From positions 1-5,593 of the forward strand of contig CAJLYG010000199.1 of the NCBI GenBank assembly GCA_905210845.1: a stretch of 5,593 bases of DNA. The letters are read 5' to 3'. Position 1 is the first letter of the stretch. The number at the start of each line of letters is the position of its first letter. A model generated the notes under the pieces. It worked only from the letters and a program-made list of their open reading frames with translations, made no database searches and was not told where the DNA came from. Both the position numbers and the translations under genes were made by a program. The DNA comes from an uncultured Prevotella sp. Lineage in GTDB: Bacteria > Bacteroidota > Bacteroidia > Bacteroidales > Bacteroidaceae. This document shows positions 4,842 to 5,593 of this stretch, one piece after another.

Positions 4842-5506
4842 TTGAAAGAAGAGATACATTCTTGTCCTGAGCTGATGGACTATATAAACAAGATTGGATT
4901 CTTACCACTGTTGAACCTCGGCATATCCGGATGGTCGGCAGACGATGTCGTAGACGAAGATTGTGGCTACACAGTATTCCCTGATGGTAGCTACGAATGG
5001 CCGCTATGGGACTGGAAAGGAGACATCATACGTGAAACTGGGTGCGCCTACGGCAAATTCATCAAACGGAAGGTGTCATTCATCAGCAAAGAGTGGTGGC
5101 CTGACTTCTGCAACTATCGCAGAAGCCTCATGCCCTATCCTGCCGAAGACAGCATAGAATATGCAATACTTGAAACTTTGCGTGAAGGCGGCAGTATGAT
5201 AACCCGTGACCTGCGCCGTTCCTGTGGCTTCACCGGAAAAATATGCGAGGGAGGTTTGACAGCTACGTTTCAAAAATGCAGATGAGCGGTTACATTGTCA
5301 CAGAGGACTTTGTCTATCCTCACGACCGTCATGGTAAGAAATACGGCTGGGGATGGTCTCTGCTGGCCACGCCGGAAGATAACTTCGGCAAAGAGGCATG
5401 TCATCCTGACCGTACGCCACAAGAGTCTTACGAAAGAATAATGGAGCATTTGAAGCAAATATTGCCAGACAGCAATGAGAATACATTGAGCAAACTGATA
5501 AGCTAA
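4842..5506 (+). pseudogene. AlkZ-related (winged-helix type) protein gene split by a one-base frameshift
   Basis: Two frames together give one protein of about 221 residues. The first (4842-5285) holds YINKIGFLPLL, YEWPLWDWKGDII, CAYGKF, FISKEWWPDFCNYRR and SMITRDLRRSCGFTG. The second (from 5243) continues with MRGRFDSYVSKMQMSGYIVTEDF, KKYGWGWSLLATPEDNFG and a C-terminal helix, ending with TAA at 5504-5506. This order matches small AlkZ-related proteins, distant kin of the YcaQ/AlkZ DNA glycosylases; their own activity is not established as far as I know. The shift lies at the A5 run 5237-5241: one more A would give GFTGKNMRGRF and join the frames. That is a one-base loss, a sequencing error, or less likely a -1 ribosomal shift. 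The start is uncertain: TTG at 4842 or ATG at 4875. The first frame is in the same register as the regulator upstream, separated by its TAG. Confidence 0.75.
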
Positions 5507-5544
5507 ATAGTATAACTATACTTTTACTAAATAGAATCATTAGT

Positions 5545-5563
5545 GTCCCGTTAAAATCGGGAC
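5545..5563. repeat. GTCCCG/CGGGAC hairpin near the right edge
   Basis: GTCCCG (5545-5550) and CGGGAC (5558-5563) form a perfect 6-bp GC-rich stem with the 7-nt loop TTAAAAT. It stands 38 bp after the stop of the AlkZ-related gene. No T-run follows on either strand, so it is a weak terminator at best. GC-rich inverted repeats within AT-rich spacer DNA also occur at insertion-sequence ends; what lies to the right is outside the window. Confidence 0.4.
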
Positions 5564-5593
5564 CAGTTAAATATTAATCAAATAACCCCGGAA

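Overview
The window looks like chromosomal DNA of a member of the Bacteroidota, most likely a gut or oral Bacteroidales such as Prevotella/Segatella or Bacteroides. The sequence evidence is the set of promoter -7 elements of the TAnnTTTG type (three read TAACTTTG), A-rich start regions with weak Shine-Dalgarno pairing, and low-complexity spacers of the 'aatgtataatg' and 'gagttagg' kind. The family resemblance of the proteins agrees, but the species cannot be fixed from the window.

Left part (1-837). Apart from a possible gene 3' end at the left edge (1-158, more GC-rich than what follows), there is no convincing gene. The stretch holds three copies of a TGTACC-type repeat, a well-formed leftward promoter (356-386), a 9-bp inverted repeat (494-522) and the rightward promoter (652-683) of the lipoprotein gene with its roughly 150-nt leader. 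It looks like the scarred edge of a mobile or integrated element, which is inference.

Accessory pair (838-1751). A predicted lipoprotein of unknown function (838-1467) overlaps by ATGA an HNH homing-endonuclease-type gene (1464-1751). The latter stops just after its DHIDTNR motif. The break falls on two overlapping palindromes (1728-1760), and the second half of the nuclease is absent, so it is a broken gene.

Metabolic module (1888-4802). On the minus strand an iron-type (group III) alcohol dehydrogenase is followed by a LacA/Maa-type hexapeptide O-acetyltransferase. An unusually long dyad (2536-2583) lies between them, and an intrinsic terminator (1888-1912) follows the acetyltransferase. 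An AraC-family regulator diverges from the dehydrogenase. The 216-bp divergent gap carries four direct copies, plus one inverted copy, of a 16-bp element close to TAACTTTTCARCAAAG. The last copy coincides with the -7 element of the regulator gene. This is a strong candidate operator array through which the regulator controls both the dehydrogenase/acetyltransferase unit and itself.

Right part (4842-5593). An AlkZ-related (winged-helix type) protein gene follows the regulator in the same direction. It is split by a one-base shift in an A5 tract. The window ends with a GTCCCG/CGGGAC hairpin (5545-5563) of uncertain role. No complete new defence or mobile system is visible. The best leads are the operator array, the palindrome at the nuclease break, the long dyad, and the integrase-site-like repeats at the left.
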